Positions 33,734 to 43,494 of a stretch of 58,406 nt of DNA are shown here, one piece after another. The notes under the pieces are model-generated. The model searched no databases. It was not told where the DNA came from and worked only from the letters and a program-made list of their open reading frames with translations. Both the position numbers and the translations under genes were made by a program. This stretch comes from an uncultured Pelagibacteraceae bacterium (lineage in GTDB: Bacteria > Pseudomonadota > Alphaproteobacteria > Pelagibacterales > Pelagibacteraceae), in NCBI GenBank assembly GCA_902553675.1, contig CACDLV010000003.1:1-58406 (forward strand), in the 5' to 3' direction. The stretch's first letter is position 1, and each line of letters opens with the position of its first letter.

Positions 33734-36501
33734 TGAGTTCAGAAAAAAGAAAAATTGCTTATATTGACGGAAAACCGTATGAAATCGGTCCAAATCACTC
33801 GTCTATTTTAAAATTTGTAAAAAGTTATGTAGGTGAAAAAAAAGTTCCTACCTTATGTGATGATCCAAATTTAGCACCTTATGGAGCTTGCAGAGTGTGT
33901 TCGGTCGAAGTTGCTTTAGAAAAAGATGGCCCTACAAGAGTAGTTGCTTCTTGCCATACTCCAGTTGCTGAAAATCAACATATCTTTACTTCAAATGAAT
34001 CCTTGAAAGATCTTAGAAAAAATATTGTTGAATTAGTATTAACAGATCATCCAATGGAATGTGATACTTGTGAGGTAAATAACAACTGTGAATTACAAAC
34101 AGTAGCTAACGATTTAGGGGTATCTGATCACAGATATAACAGTCCAAAACAACATAAAGGAATTCCAAGAGATACATCTCATGATTACATGAGAATGAAT
34201 TTAGACAATTGTATCAACTGTGGAAGATGTGTCAGAGCTTGTGATGAAATTCAAGGTTCGTTTGTTTTAACAATGAGTGGAAGAGGATTTGAGTCTAGAA
34301 TAACAACTGATAACGATATGATGTTTGGAGATAGTTCATGTGTTTCTTGTGGTGCTTGCGCTCACACTTGTCCAACAGATGCTATCTCAGATGTTTTTCA
34401 ATCAAAGTCCGCTGCAGTAGATAAAAAAGTTAGAACAACTTGTTCATATTGCGGTGTTGGTTGTAATTTAGAGGCTTCAATTAAAGATGATAAAGTTGTA
34501 GCTATTGATACGCCTAAACAAACAGAAGTTAACGCTGGACATACGTGTATTAAAGGAAGATATGCTTTTAGTTTTTATGATCATCCAGACAGATTAAAAA
34601 CACCTTTAATTAAAAGAAATGGAAAATTTGAAGAAGCTTCTTGGGATGAAGCTTACGATTTTATCAAAAAGGAAATGAATAGAATTACAAAAGAAAATGG
34701 TCCAGATGCCTTTGCTGGAATTTCCTCTGCAAGATGTACAAATGAAGAAAATTATGTTTTTCAAAAAATGATTAGAGCTGCTGTGGGAACTAACAGTGTA
34801 GACTGCTGTGCAAGAATTTGTCATTCACCAACAGCTTGGGGAATGCAACAAACTTTTGGGACTGGGGCAGCAACTAACTCTACAGAAGATATTTATCATG
34901 CGGATTTATTTTTGGTAATTGGAGCTAATCCAACAAACGCCCATCCTGTAACAGGTGCAAAAATAAAACAGCAAGTCATGAAAGGTAAAAAATTAATTGT
35001 CCTTGATCCAGTCACAACTGAACTAGCAAAACTTGCTGATTATCATATTAAACTTAGACCAGGAACTAATGTTGCGGTCCTAAATATGATGTTGCACTTT
35101 ATTATTAAATCAAAACTTTATAATGTGGATTTTGTTAGAGATAGAACTGAAGGTTTTGATAATTTCTTAAAAGAAATTGAAAGACAAGATGTTGATCATT
35201 TAGCTAAAGTAGCTGGTGTAGATAAACAATTAGTCAAAGAAGCAGCAATAGCATATGCTACTGCAAGAAATTCGATGGAGTTCCATGGTTTAGGAGTTAC
35301 TGAGCACGAACAAGGATCTAAAACTGTAATGTTAATTGCAGATCTAGCAATGATTACTGGAAACATTGGACGAAAAGGTGTCGGAGTTAATCCTTTAAGA
35401 GGTCAAAACAATGTTCAAGGTGCAGCAGATATGGGATGTCAACCACATCAAGGTGCTGGATATTTTCCTGTGGCTGATGAAAAGCATCAAGAATTCTACA
35501 CAGAAAAATATGGTGTAACTCACCCAACCAAACCAGGATTAAAAATTCCTCAAATGTTTGAAGCTGCAATTAATAAGGAATTAAAAGGTTTATGGATTAT
35601 AGGAGAAGATATTGTTCAAACAGATCCTAATAGCGCACATGTTATTGAAGCTATGAACTCTTTAGAACTTTTAGTTGTTCAAGAAATATTTATGAGTGAA
35701 ACAGCAAAATTAGCAACTGTTGTTTTGCCAGGTACAACTTTCTTAGAAAAGGATGGAACTTTTACAAATACTGAGAGAAGAATTCAAAGAGTGAACAGAG
35801 CTGTGCCTCCTTTACCAGGCACTAAACCTGATGGATTAATTGTAACTGAGATGATGCAGAAATTAGGATTTGATCAGTCAACTTATGATGCAGATCAAGT
35901 TCTAGCAGAAATTGCTGATATCGTTCCTTTCTTTAAAGGAGTTACTAGAGAGAGACTTGGAAAATTTGGATTACAATGGCCAGTTCAAGAAGATGGAACA
36001 GATACGAAAATTTTACATGCAGAAACATTTAAATTAGGTAAAGGAAGACTAAAAAACTTTGATTGGAAAGAATCATCGGAAATAGAAGCAAATCAAAAAG
36101 ACTATCCTTTGATTTTAACTACTAGTAGAGTTTTACAACATTACAACGCCGCAACAATGACTAGAAGAACAAAAAATATAAATATTGTTGATGAAGATGT
36201 TTTATTAATTCATCCTAATGATGCAGCTCATAGAGATCTAAATACTGGTGATATTGGAAGACTTTATTCAGGCAGAGGTGAAGTTGCGCTTAAAGTTGAA
36301 GTTACGGATAAAGTTAAAGAAGGAATTGTGTTTACTACGTTCCATTTCCCAGAACATATGGTTAATATGGTTACAGGTCATGGTAAAGATGAAGAAACAA
36401 TGTGTGCAGAATACAAAGTATCTTCTGTTGAAGTACAAAAAATTTCTAATCAATTTAAAACAGAAGTTAAACCAAAAGAAAATCAAGCTGAAGTTAATTA
36501 A
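33733..36501 (+). CDS. NAD-type formate dehydrogenase catalytic subunit
   Basis: A 922-residue molybdopterin enzyme oxidising formate to CO2. Domains in order: NuoG-like [2Fe-2S] (Cys42, 53, 56, 74), a His-Cys3 cluster (His106, Cys110, 113, 119), two ferredoxin-type [4Fe-4S] motifs (starting Cys160 and Cys203), the MopB [4Fe-4S] motif (Cys237, 240, 244), the catalytic CARICHSPTAWG with Cys363 in place of selenocysteine, and a C-terminal bis-MGD-binding domain. No twin-arginine signal, so cytoplasmic, in line with the NAD-linked partner just upstream (1-bp overlap). It gains NADH from C1 oxidation. Confidence 0.94.
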   Translation: MSSEKRKIAYIDGKPYEIGPNHSSILKFVKSYVGEKKVPTLCDDPNLAPYGACRVCSVEVALEKDGPTRVVASCHTPVAENQHIFTSNESLKDLRKNIVELVLTDHPMECDTCEVNNNCELQTVANDLGVSDHRYNSPKQHKGIPRDTSHDYMRMNLDNCINCGRCVRACDEIQGSFVLTMSGRGFESRITTDNDMMFGDSSCVSCGACAHTCPTDAISDVFQSKSAAVDKKVRTTCSYCGVGCNLEASIKDDKVVAIDTPKQTEVNAGHTCIKGRYAFSFYDHPDRLKTPLIKRNGKFEEASWDEAYDFIKKEMNRITKENGPDAFAGISSARCTNEENYVFQKMIRAAVGTNSVDCCARICHSPTAWGMQQTFGTGAATNSTEDIYHADLFLVIGANPTNAHPVTGAKIKQQVMKGKKLIVLDPVTTELAKLADYHIKLRPGTNVAVLNMMLHFIIKSKLYNVDFVRDRTEGFDNFLKEIERQDVDHLAKVAGVDKQLVKEAAIAYATARNSMEFHGLGVTEHEQGSKTVMLIADLAMITGNIGRKGVGVNPLRGQNNVQGAADMGCQPHQGAGYFPVADEKHQEFYTEKYGVTHPTKPGLKIPQMFEAAINKELKGLWIIGEDIVQTDPNSAHVIEAMNSLELLVVQEIFMSETAKLATVVLPGTTFLEKDGTFTNTERRIQRVNRAVPPLPGTKPDGLIVTEMMQKLGFDQSTYDADQVLAEIADIVPFFKGVTRERLGKFGLQWPVQEDGTDTKILHAETFKLGKGRLKNFDWKESSEIEANQKDYPLILTTSRVLQHYNAATMTRRTKNINIVDEDVLLIHPNDAAHRDLNTGDIGRLYSGRGEVALKVEVTDKVKEGIVFTTFHFPEHMVNMVTGHGKDEETMCAEYKVSSVEVQKISNQFKTEVKPKENQAEVN

Positions 36502-36506
36502 TTAAA

Positions 36507-37952
36507 ATGACCATTGGTTGGCATTTTGATAATACATATTCAAAGTTATCAAATACTTTTAAAGAAAATATTAAACCAACTCCCGTTCATGATCCTAAAC
36601 TAGTAATTTTAAATGAGGAACTAGCGTCTACTTTAAATTTAGATTTTTCAAAAACAGACAAAAAAAAATTAGCAGAAATATTTTCTGGTAACTCCATACC
36701 AGAAGAAACTAATACCATTGCGCAAGCATATGCAGGTCATCAATTTGGACACTTTACTATGTTAGGAGATGGTAGAGCAGTTTTATTGGGTGAGCATTTA
36801 GTTAACAATGACAATCGTTTTGACATTCAGTTTAAAGGTTCAGGAAGAACTTCTTTTTCTAGAGGTGGTGATGGAAGAGCAGCTCTAGGACCTATGCTTA
36901 GAGAATACATTATCAGTGAAGCGATACATTCATTAAATATTCCAACTACTAGAAGCCTTGCTGTAGTCAAAACAGGAGAGAAAGTTGTAAGAGAAAATCT
37001 TTTACAGGGCGCTATATTAACAAGAGTTGCATCAAGTCATCTTCGGGTTGGAACATTTCAATATATAGCTGCAACTCAAAACATTGAAAATTTAAATACT
37101 TTAGTCGACTACACAATAAACAGACATTATCCAGAAATTAAAACATCAAATTCGAAAGCATTAGACTTATTAAATCTTGTAATGGAAAAGCAATGCCAGC
37201 TAGTAATTAATTGGATGCGAGTTGGATTTATTCATGGAGTTATGAATACAGATAACATGGCAATTTCAGGTGAAACCATTGATTACGGTCCTTGTGCATT
37301 TATGGATCATTATGATCCAAAAACTGTATTTAGCTCGATCGATAAATTTGGAAGATATGCATTTTCCAATCAACCTCCAATCACAAAGTGGAATTTAGCA
37401 AGATTGGCAGAATGTTTAATCCCTCTAATTGATAAAGATGAAGATACTGCAATTAAATTAGCGACAGATTTAATAGATAATTTCCAAAAAATTTATGAGG
37501 ATAAATGGTTAAATATGATGAGAGATAAGCTTGGTCTATTTGGTAAGGACAAAAATGATAAAAAATTAATTAATGATTTATTTATTTGGATGGAAAAAAA
37601 TAAAGCAGATTACACAAATACTTTCTGTAATTTAATGGATATTAATTCTCATGAAGTTTACAAAAATAATGATTTTATCTATTGGAAAAATGAATGGAAA
37701 AAAAGATCTGAATTAAATAATTCAACTAAGGAAAAACAAAGCAAACTTATGAAATCAAATAATCCAATTGTAATTCCCAGAAATCATAAAGTAGAGGAAG
37801 CTTTGGCTGAAGCAGACAAAGGAAGTTTAGACAAAATTAAAAAGTTATTAACTATTTTAAAAAATCCTTATGATAATCAGTATAATATTGAAGAATATCA
37901 AGCACCTGCTCCACCGAGCAGTGAAAAATATCAAACTTTTTGCGGTACTTAA
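36507..37952 (+). CDS. selO: SelO/YdiU family protein adenylyltransferase
   Basis: A 481-residue pseudokinase-fold protein. The family transfers AMP from ATP to serine, threonine or tyrosine of target proteins, with a link to redox homeostasis. Hallmarks are AQAYAGHQFGHFTMLGDGRA, an FDIQFKGSGRTSFSRGGDGR region, IHGVMNTDNMAISGETIDYGPC, and a C-terminal cysteine (QTFCGT), matching the conserved redox residue near the end of SelO. Length equals that of the E. coli protein. It starts 5 bp after the formate dehydrogenase gene and is probably cotranscribed. Confidence 0.92.
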   Translation: MTIGWHFDNTYSKLSNTFKENIKPTPVHDPKLVILNEELASTLNLDFSKTDKKKLAEIFSGNSIPEETNTIAQAYAGHQFGHFTMLGDGRAVLLGEHLVNNDNRFDIQFKGSGRTSFSRGGDGRAALGPMLREYIISEAIHSLNIPTTRSLAVVKTGEKVVRENLLQGAILTRVASSHLRVGTFQYIAATQNIENLNTLVDYTINRHYPEIKTSNSKALDLLNLVMEKQCQLVINWMRVGFIHGVMNTDNMAISGETIDYGPCAFMDHYDPKTVFSSIDKFGRYAFSNQPPITKWNLARLAECLIPLIDKDEDTAIKLATDLIDNFQKIYEDKWLNMMRDKLGLFGKDKNDKKLINDLFIWMEKNKADYTNTFCNLMDINSHEVYKNNDFIYWKNEWKKRSELNNSTKEKQSKLMKSNNPIVIPRNHKVEEALAEADKGSLDKIKKLLTILKNPYDNQYNIEEYQAPAPPSSEKYQTFCGT

Positions 37953-37955
37953 AAT

Positions 37956-38615
37956 TTATTTTATATTGTAATTTTTTTTGATTAGATTTCTTAAATTTTC
38001 ATCAGGTATTCTAAAAAAAACATCATTTAAAATTAATCTCATAATATCTTTATAATGTTGAAATTTAAATTGCTCATTTCCTGAGTTACCGACGTTGCCA
38101 AAACTCATTTTTGATAAAGATATAGGTAAATTTTCTTTTTTACTTTTATGCTTAATATAAACTACTGCATTATTAATTTCTAATTGATTAATTAAAAAGT
38201 TTTTATCTCTAGTTTTATTTGGATAAATTTTTGGTATAGTTTCACTTTTTAATTTTTCTAATATTTCTAAATTATCTTTTTGCTTATTTTTTATTTCGAA
38301 AAATAATTTTGGTTTATATAAAATAAGTTTTTCGATTATTATTAGATCGCTAAAGTAAGTTTTTGGATCTAAGTTAATAATTATTTTTTCAGATTCAAAA
38401 ACATTTTCATTAAAAAAATTTTTTTTATTTTCAATTTTAATTTCTTTAAACTCTAGAGAGCCATAAAATAAATTAAATTTTGTTAAATCTAATTTTAATT
38501 TATGTTCAGTAAAATCTGATAATCGGTTTTCAACTAATTGTTCTAAAAAATTTTTACTATTGAAAATTAATAATGATAAAGTTAAAGTTAATATTATAAT
38601 CAACTTTTTTTTCAT
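37956..38615 (-). CDS. AsmA-like membrane-anchored protein
   Basis: A 219-residue protein with an N-terminal hydrophobic segment (about 4-20) followed by a beta-rich region. LYGSLEFKEIKIENKKNFFNENVFESEKIIINLD and the IIEKLILYKPKLFFEI stretch resemble the AsmA-like N-terminal repeat seen in envelope lipid-transfer proteins. It is much shorter than classical AsmA. Probably anchored in the inner membrane, facing the periplasm. It converges with selO at a 3-bp gap and lies downstream of the DAO-family oxidase gene. Moderate confidence on family, none on role. Confidence 0.55.
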   Translation of the reverse strand: MKKKLIIILTLTLSLLIFNSKNFLEQLVENRLSDFTEHKLKLDLTKFNLFYGSLEFKEIKIENKKNFFNENVFESEKIIINLDPKTYFSDLIIIEKLILYKPKLFFEIKNKQKDNLEILEKLKSETIPKIYPNKTRDKNFLINQLEINNAVVYIKHKSKKENLPISLSKMSFGNVGNSGNEQFKFQHYKDIMRLILNDVFFRIPDENLRNLIKKNYNIK

Positions 38616-38630
38616 TTATAAAAATATAAT

Positions 38631-39734
38631 TTACAAAACGTATGGTTCTGGTCTAGCAGTCTTTCCCAATACTCTCTCTACTGAAAAGTCGCTAATATCA
38701 ATTGTTTGATAAGATCCAGTTGTTATTAATTCTGTCAGTGCTCTTCCAATTCCTGGGGCCTGCATTAAACCTCTCCCTGTAAATCCAGACGCCATATAAA
38801 CATTTTCATACTTCGGATGTTTGCCAACAACTGCGTTGTTATCTAATCTATTACAATCATAGTAACCTGCCCAACCACCAGTTAATTTTAATTCCTCAAA
38901 AGCAGGTATTCTTTTAGCAAGTGCTGGCCATACTAATTCCTCAAAATCATTCCAAGCCGGTTCTAAATCTTCTGCATCAAATACAGAAATAGGTGACCCA
39001 GCTAAATATTCTCCTCCTTCTGGTCTCCAATAAACTCCTGTCGTTAAATCTCCGCTCAGTGGCATCTCTTTTATATATGTTGGGCATTTAACTCTAAAAA
39101 CAGTATGCTTTTGTGGAACAACCGGAATATCTTTTAACAATTCTTTTGTCCAACAACCAGCAGCAGAAACAATTGTTTTAGCTTTTATTTCAGAAATACT
39201 TTTTACTTCACCTTTAATAAATTCAGCTCCAAGTTCTATTGATTTGCTCTTTAGAGCACTATGAAACATAAATGGATCGATCCATCCTTCACTTTCATTA
39301 TCTGTGTAAGTTGCTGTCTCAATCCCCTCACTATTAACATAAGGAAAAACTTTAGATAATTCTGGTCCTTTAATATTTTTTGTTCCTGCATCACATTCTT
39401 TATGATTTTCTAATGCTCTATATTGTTCTTCAGCATGTTCAGGACCAAACATTAAAAGATATCCATTGGTTACCATACTAGCTGTAGGATTAGGGTTTTT
39501 TTTTGTTTTTAATAATTCTGGTATTTGAAAAATAAATTCTCTTGCAAATTTTCCTAACAAAATATTTTCTTTTTGGAAAAATTGTCTTCTAAAGCCGCCA
39601 AGAGACAATGGAAATGAAGCTGTTTTATAAGTTGGATCCCTTTCAATAACTTTTACCTTTCTGCCCTCTTTGGATAAAAAATAAGCTGTTGCCGCCCCAA
39701 TTATTCCACCACCAATTACAACAACATCATCCAT
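38631..39734 (-). CDS. DAO-family FAD oxidoreductase (sarcosine/glycine/D-amino acid oxidase type)
   Basis: A 367-residue flavoenzyme with the dinucleotide-binding start VVVIGGGIIGAATAYFLSKEG and an acidic residue at the end of the second strand (VIERD). GFTGRGLMQAPGIGRALTEL near the C-terminus is the second FAD contact typical of the DAO family. The fold covers sarcosine, glycine, proline and D-amino acid oxidases and dehydrogenases, so the substrate is open. A sarcosine role would link to creatinase and the glycine cleavage system here; that is inference. tspO lies just upstream (2-bp gap) on the same strand. Confidence 0.8.
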   Translation of the reverse strand: MDDVVVIGGGIIGAATAYFLSKEGRKVKVIERDPTYKTASFPLSLGGFRRQFFQKENILLGKFAREFIFQIPELLKTKKNPNPTASMVTNGYLLMFGPEHAEEQYRALENHKECDAGTKNIKGPELSKVFPYVNSEGIETATYTDNESEGWIDPFMFHSALKSKSIELGAEFIKGEVKSISEIKAKTIVSAAGCWTKELLKDIPVVPQKHTVFRVKCPTYIKEMPLSGDLTTGVYWRPEGGEYLAGSPISVFDAEDLEPAWNDFEELVWPALAKRIPAFEELKLTGGWAGYYDCNRLDNNAVVGKHPKYENVYMASGFTGRGLMQAPGIGRALTELITTGSYQTIDISDFSVERVLGKTARPEPYVL

Positions 39735-39736
39735 AT

Positions 39737-40219
39737 CTAATTTAATATAATTAAGCTTGTATTCAGAATTAGTGCAAAGCTACACCAAAGTAAATATGGA
39801 ATCATTAAATAGGCACTCAACATCTTGACGCGTTTAAACCTTAAAATAAGATTAATTATCAATGCTATTAGTAAGATTAATACTAAAAGCGCTAAAACCA
39901 TATTATGGAAAACAAAGAAAACTACACTCCAAGTTGTATTAAAAACTAAATGAATAAAATAAACATAAACAGTATTCATATCTCTATTTTTTGTATGCCA
40001 GTAAAGCCATATTGCAACTGTCATTAATGTATACAAAGTGGTCCATACAGGTCCAAATATCCAATCTGGTGGATTAAATATTGGTTTATTTAGTAACGAG
40101 TACCATGGCTCTTTAAATGTAATAGTAGCTAAACCTCCAATCAATGAAGCAGAAAATGTAATAGCAAGAAACAATATAAATGTTAAAAATTTATTTTTAA
40201 TCATGTTAGATATATACAT
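39737..40219 (-). CDS. tspO: TspO/MBR family tryptophan-rich sensory protein
   Basis: A 160-residue protein with five membrane segments and the family pattern: PIFNPPDWIFGPVWTTLY after the first segment, FNTTWSVVFFVFHN, and PYLLWCSFALILNTSLI at the end. TspO binds porphyrins and affects tetrapyrrole, light and oxygen responses in Rhodobacter. Two starts are possible, ATG at 40219 or at 40204 (MIKNKF). It diverges from the SDR gene with an 8-bp gap and may be cotranscribed with the FAD oxidase gene. Confidence 0.92.
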   Translation of the reverse strand: MYISNMIKNKFLTFILFLAITFSASLIGGLATITFKEPWYSLLNKPIFNPPDWIFGPVWTTLYTLMTVAIWLYWHTKNRDMNTVYVYFIHLVFNTTWSVVFFVFHNMVLALLVLILLIALIINLILRFKRVKMLSAYLMIPYLLWCSFALILNTSLIILN

Positions 40220-40227
40220 AACAAAAA

Positions 40228-40989
40228 ATGAGTAAAAAAACTATTTGGATTACAGGCGGTAGCACTGGTATTGGTAAAGCTTTAGCAATTAAGTTTGCAA
40301 GCAAAGGATGGAATGTTGCTGTATCTGCAAGAAGAGTTGAATTACTAAATGAGCTTTCAAATTCTTATGAAAATATTTCAAGTTTTCCTTTAGATGTAAC
40401 AGATAAAGAAAAGTGTAAAGAAGTATTTAATGAAATTAAAAACAAATATGAAAATATTGATATTTGTTTTTTTTCAACTGGAACATGGGATCCAAAAAAA
40501 GAAAAAGATATTAATGTAGAACAAATAGAAGATGTCTTTAAAGTAAATTTTTTTGGAACTGTAAATAGCATTAAAGCAGTTGAACAATACTTTAGAGATA
40601 AAAAAAACGGTATAATTACTATTGTTTCATCAATTGCAGGATATAGGGGATTACCTAATTCAACTGGATATGGACCTTCTAAATCTGCTTTAAATAATTT
40701 AGCTGAAAGTTTGTACTTTGATTTTAAGAGATACAATGTGCGTGTTTGTTTAGTATCTCCTGGATTTATTAAAACACCAATGACAGATAAAAATGATTTT
40801 AAAATGCCTTTTTTAAAAACTCCTGAGTATGCTGCAGATCAAATTTATGAAGGTTTAGTTAACAAAAATATATTTGAAATACATTTTCCAAAATCACTTA
40901 CAATTACATTAAAACTATTGAGTTTTTTACCAAGTAAAATTTATTTTGGTTTAGTTGGAAAACTAACGAAATATCAAAAAAAAAGTTAA
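40228..40989 (+). CDS. Short-chain dehydrogenase/reductase
   Basis: A 253-residue SDR with nucleotide motif ITGGSTGIGKAL, the downstream FSTG motif in place of NNAG, VSSIAGYRG and the active-site pair YGPSKSA. The C-terminal end is hydrophobic and basic, unlike FabG. SDRs of this kind are found beside COG2907, DUF1365, CFA synthase and DUF3833 genes in other proteobacteria, as recalled. Here it is convergent with the DUF3833 gene (4-bp overlap), not in the same transcript. The substrate is unknown, possibly a lipid. Confidence 0.82.
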   Translation: MSKKTIWITGGSTGIGKALAIKFASKGWNVAVSARRVELLNELSNSYENISSFPLDVTDKEKCKEVFNEIKNKYENIDICFFSTGTWDPKKEKDINVEQIEDVFKVNFFGTVNSIKAVEQYFRDKKNGIITIVSSIAGYRGLPNSTGYGPSKSALNNLAESLYFDFKRYNVRVCLVSPGFIKTPMTDKNDFKMPFLKTPEYAADQIYEGLVNKNIFEIHFPKSLTITLKLLSFLPSKIYFGLVGKLTKYQKKS

Positions 40990-41546
40990 TCTTTTACAAA
41001 TACAACTGTTAATTCAGCTACTTTAAAACCAAATTTGGTCATTGTTGCTCTATTAATTGCAACTCTATCATCTTGTTTAAAAATCCAATCATCGAAAGTT
41101 ATTTTTAATTCTTTACCTTTAACTGGAACTAATAAAACATATTCAAATTTAAACGCTGGTCCATAAGAATATCCTATTGCCTTACCTACAACATCCCCTG
41201 CTGTTCCTTCATAATTATGCTCATCAATTTTATTTATTGTCCATTCTCGGTCTTGAACTTCACCATCATCCCAATTGAATTTTTCTTTAAGAATTAATTG
41301 TTTTCCATCCCAAGTTCCATTTAAGTCTGCAGAAAATTGTCTTGTAACTTTTCCTGATCTATTTTGTAGGACACCCCAAGCCTTAACATTTCCAGATAAA
41401 TATTCTTCAATAATTAATCTTGGTTCTTTGTTTTTAAAGTCTTCTGGTTTCATAGCGCTATTATTTGAGCAACTTGTAATTAAGAATAATGAAATTATCA
41501 ATGAAATTGACTTAATTATTTTTATATGTCGCATAAATATCTCCAT
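40986..41546 (-). CDS. DUF3833 lipoprotein
   Basis: A 186-residue protein with a lipoprotein signal: a hydrophobic helix ending LFLITSC, the cysteine being the likely lipid-modified residue. The mature part matches DUF3833 by LNGTWDGKQLILKEKFNWDDGEVQDREW and by FDDWIFKQDDRVAINRATMTKFG. A second in-frame ATG four codons later would also give a good signal peptide. Last gene of the leftward gcv/lipid run, 5 bp after CFA synthase. The function of the family is unknown but its neighbours deal with lipid modification. Confidence 0.83.
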   Translation of the reverse strand: MEIFMRHIKIIKSISLIISLFLITSCSNNSAMKPEDFKNKEPRLIIEEYLSGNVKAWGVLQNRSGKVTRQFSADLNGTWDGKQLILKEKFNWDDGEVQDREWTINKIDEHNYEGTAGDVVGKAIGYSYGPAFKFEYVLLVPVKGKELKITFDDWIFKQDDRVAINRATMTKFGFKVAELTVVFVKD

Positions 41547-41551
41547 TATTA

Positions 41552-42730
41552 TTATTTGTTTTGCATTGAAAATTGTATCAGATCGATATTTTTTGACTTA
41601 AATCCTGCTTCACAATAAGAAAGGTAAAACTCCCACATTCTTTTAAATGTTAAGTCAAAACCTTGATTTTTTATTAAATCCCATTTTTTTAAAAACTCAT
41701 TTCTCCATATAGCCAATGTATTTGCATAATGGTCAGCATAAGAAATATATGAATTAATAGTTAAGTCGTTGCCAGAAACATATCTATTAATACTATTTTT
41801 ATTTGGCAAAAAACCACCTGGAAAAATATATTTTTGAATAAAATCCTGTTTGTTTTTATATCTATCAAATAACCTATCATCGATTGTAATTGCTTGAATA
41901 GCAGCTTTTCCACCGTCAGATAAGTTATTTTTTATAGTTTTAAAATATCCCTCTAAATAATTTTGACCAACAGCCTCGATCATTTCTATAGAGGCTATTG
42001 AATCATATTTGCTTTTAAGGTCTCTGTAATCCTTTATTTCAATATTAACTTTGTCGTTTAATCCACACTTAAAAATTCTTTCTTTTGCGTATTCAAATTG
42101 TTTTTTTGATATTGTAATACAGTCTAGCTTAACATCGTATTTTTTACCTATGTACTCAGCAAAACCTCCCCAACCACATCCTATTTCTAAAACTTTATCA
42201 CCATTATTTGGTTTAATTAGATCAATTAATTTTTGATATTTGTTATTTTGAGCATCAGAAAGATTTTTTGATTTATCATCAAAAATAGCACTTGAGTATG
42301 TAAGTGTGTCATCTAACCAAAGAGAAAAAAAATCATTACCAAGATCATAATGCTTGGCAATATTTTCTTTGCTACGGCTTTTTGTATTTTTGATTATTTT
42401 ATTTTTAACAAGATTAATTATTGGAAAATCAAGAAGACCTGAAAATTTATGTACTACTTCTATATTTCTCGCAGTCAATTCAATTAAATTTGATAAGTTG
42501 TCAGTTTCAAATTCACCTCTCATGTAGCTCTCAGCAAATCCAATACTACCACCTCTAATTAAATTATAATTAAAATCTGGTTTTTTGATTAAGATATTTG
42601 CATATAATTTTTCATTTGAATTTCCAAACTTTAATACTTTTCCATCATATGTAGTTAATTCAAGATAACCATGGCTTATATTATTAAGAAATTTAAAAAC
42701 TAATTTATCCGCTGCGTTATTTAAAAACAT
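41552..42730 (-). CDS. Cyclopropane-fatty-acyl-phospholipid synthase family methyltransferase
   Basis: A 392-residue SAM-dependent enzyme. The N-terminal lipid-binding domain includes GGSIGFAESYMRGEF, and motif I is LEIGCGWGGF at about 181-190. SIEMIEAVGQNY and KYIFPGGFLP are CFA-synthase hallmarks. The family adds a methylene or methyl group to double bonds of membrane phospholipid acyl chains. In Rhodobacter sphaeroides related enzymes make methylated and furan fatty acids, so the exact product is uncertain. It overlaps DUF1365 by one base. Confidence 0.88.
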   Translation of the reverse strand: MFLNNAADKLVFKFLNNISHGYLELTTYDGKVLKFGNSNEKLYANILIKKPDFNYNLIRGGSIGFAESYMRGEFETDNLSNLIELTARNIEVVHKFSGLLDFPIINLVKNKIIKNTKSRSKENIAKHYDLGNDFFSLWLDDTLTYSSAIFDDKSKNLSDAQNNKYQKLIDLIKPNNGDKVLEIGCGWGGFAEYIGKKYDVKLDCITISKKQFEYAKERIFKCGLNDKVNIEIKDYRDLKSKYDSIASIEMIEAVGQNYLEGYFKTIKNNLSDGGKAAIQAITIDDRLFDRYKNKQDFIQKYIFPGGFLPNKNSINRYVSGNDLTINSYISYADHYANTLAIWRNEFLKKWDLIKNQGFDLTFKRMWEFYLSYCEAGFKSKNIDLIQFSMQNK

Positions 42731-43494
42731 TAATTTTCTACTGTTAAATTATTTTTAATTTTAAATTTTTTCTTAATAAATTTAATTCCTTTAATCCACA
42801 ATTTAAACGCTTCAAAATGTATCGCAGTGATTATTTTAAATGTCATTAAGGGGTGATTTAGATAGGAATTCATTAAGTTTTTACTTGTTAGTTCAGATCT
42901 TTCTCCATCTTGAGACGCGAAAAGAATTTTTCCTTCTTGATCATATTGATCTATTACAACCGATAACTTCTGCTCTGGATTTAATATCTTAAAAAAATAA
43001 TTACAATCCATTTCAATAAAGGGTGATACATGAAATTTTTTTGAGCAATTATTTTGAATTAATTGATTTTGACTCTCCACTTTAAAAACATATGTATGTT
43101 GCTCATCAAATGTATTTTTAACTTCATATAAAATAGAAATTAAATTATCATTTTTATCATATACAAAAAAAATACTTAGTGGATTAAAAACATAACCTAA
43201 TATTCTTGGATAACATAAAAGTTTAACTTTTATATTATCTATACTGACTCCATTATTAATTAGATTTTTTTTTACCCACTCAAAAAGAGATGACCCATCA
43301 CGCTCTCCATGATCTTTCTCATAAAAACTAATTAGATTAAATTTATTGAAAGAAAAAAATTTTAATTTTTTATTAAGTTCATTAAGTTCTGACAGATCAA
43401 TAAATAGTGAAAATACTTTATACTTAAAAAAATGTTCTTTCGGTTTGAATCTCTTATGGATTACATTTCCATTATATATACAAGAATTAAACAT
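42730..43494 (-). CDS. DUF1365 family protein
   Basis: A 254-residue protein. The opening SCIYNGNVIHKRFKPKEHFFKYKVF and the central LLCYPRILGYVFNPLSIFFVYD are strong DUF1365 marks. The family has no proven function and is almost always found with COG2907 oxidases and CFA synthases. It is predicted to be cytoplasmic or membrane-associated. It overlaps the COG2907 gene by 8 bp and CFA synthase by 1 bp, so all three are surely translated from one message. Confidence 0.88.
   Translation of the reverse strand: MFNSCIYNGNVIHKRFKPKEHFFKYKVFSLFIDLSELNELNKKLKFFSFNKFNLISFYEKDHGERDGSSLFEWVKKNLINNGVSIDNIKVKLLCYPRILGYVFNPLSIFFVYDKNDNLISILYEVKNTFDEQHTYVFKVESQNQLIQNNCSKKFHVSPFIEMDCNYFFKILNPEQKLSVVIDQYDQEGKILFASQDGERSELTSKNLMNSYLNHPLMTFKIITAIHFEAFKLWIKGIKFIKKKFKIKNNLTVEN

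Noticed and set aside
33733..36501. Selenocysteine in formate dehydrogenase
   Set aside because: The catalytic position (residue 363) is a TGT cysteine codon and there is no in-frame TGA.
40365..40736. Open frame of 123 codons on the minus strand inside the SDR gene
   Set aside because: The SDR active-site motifs lie in the same bases on the plus strand; antisense frame has no upstream signal.
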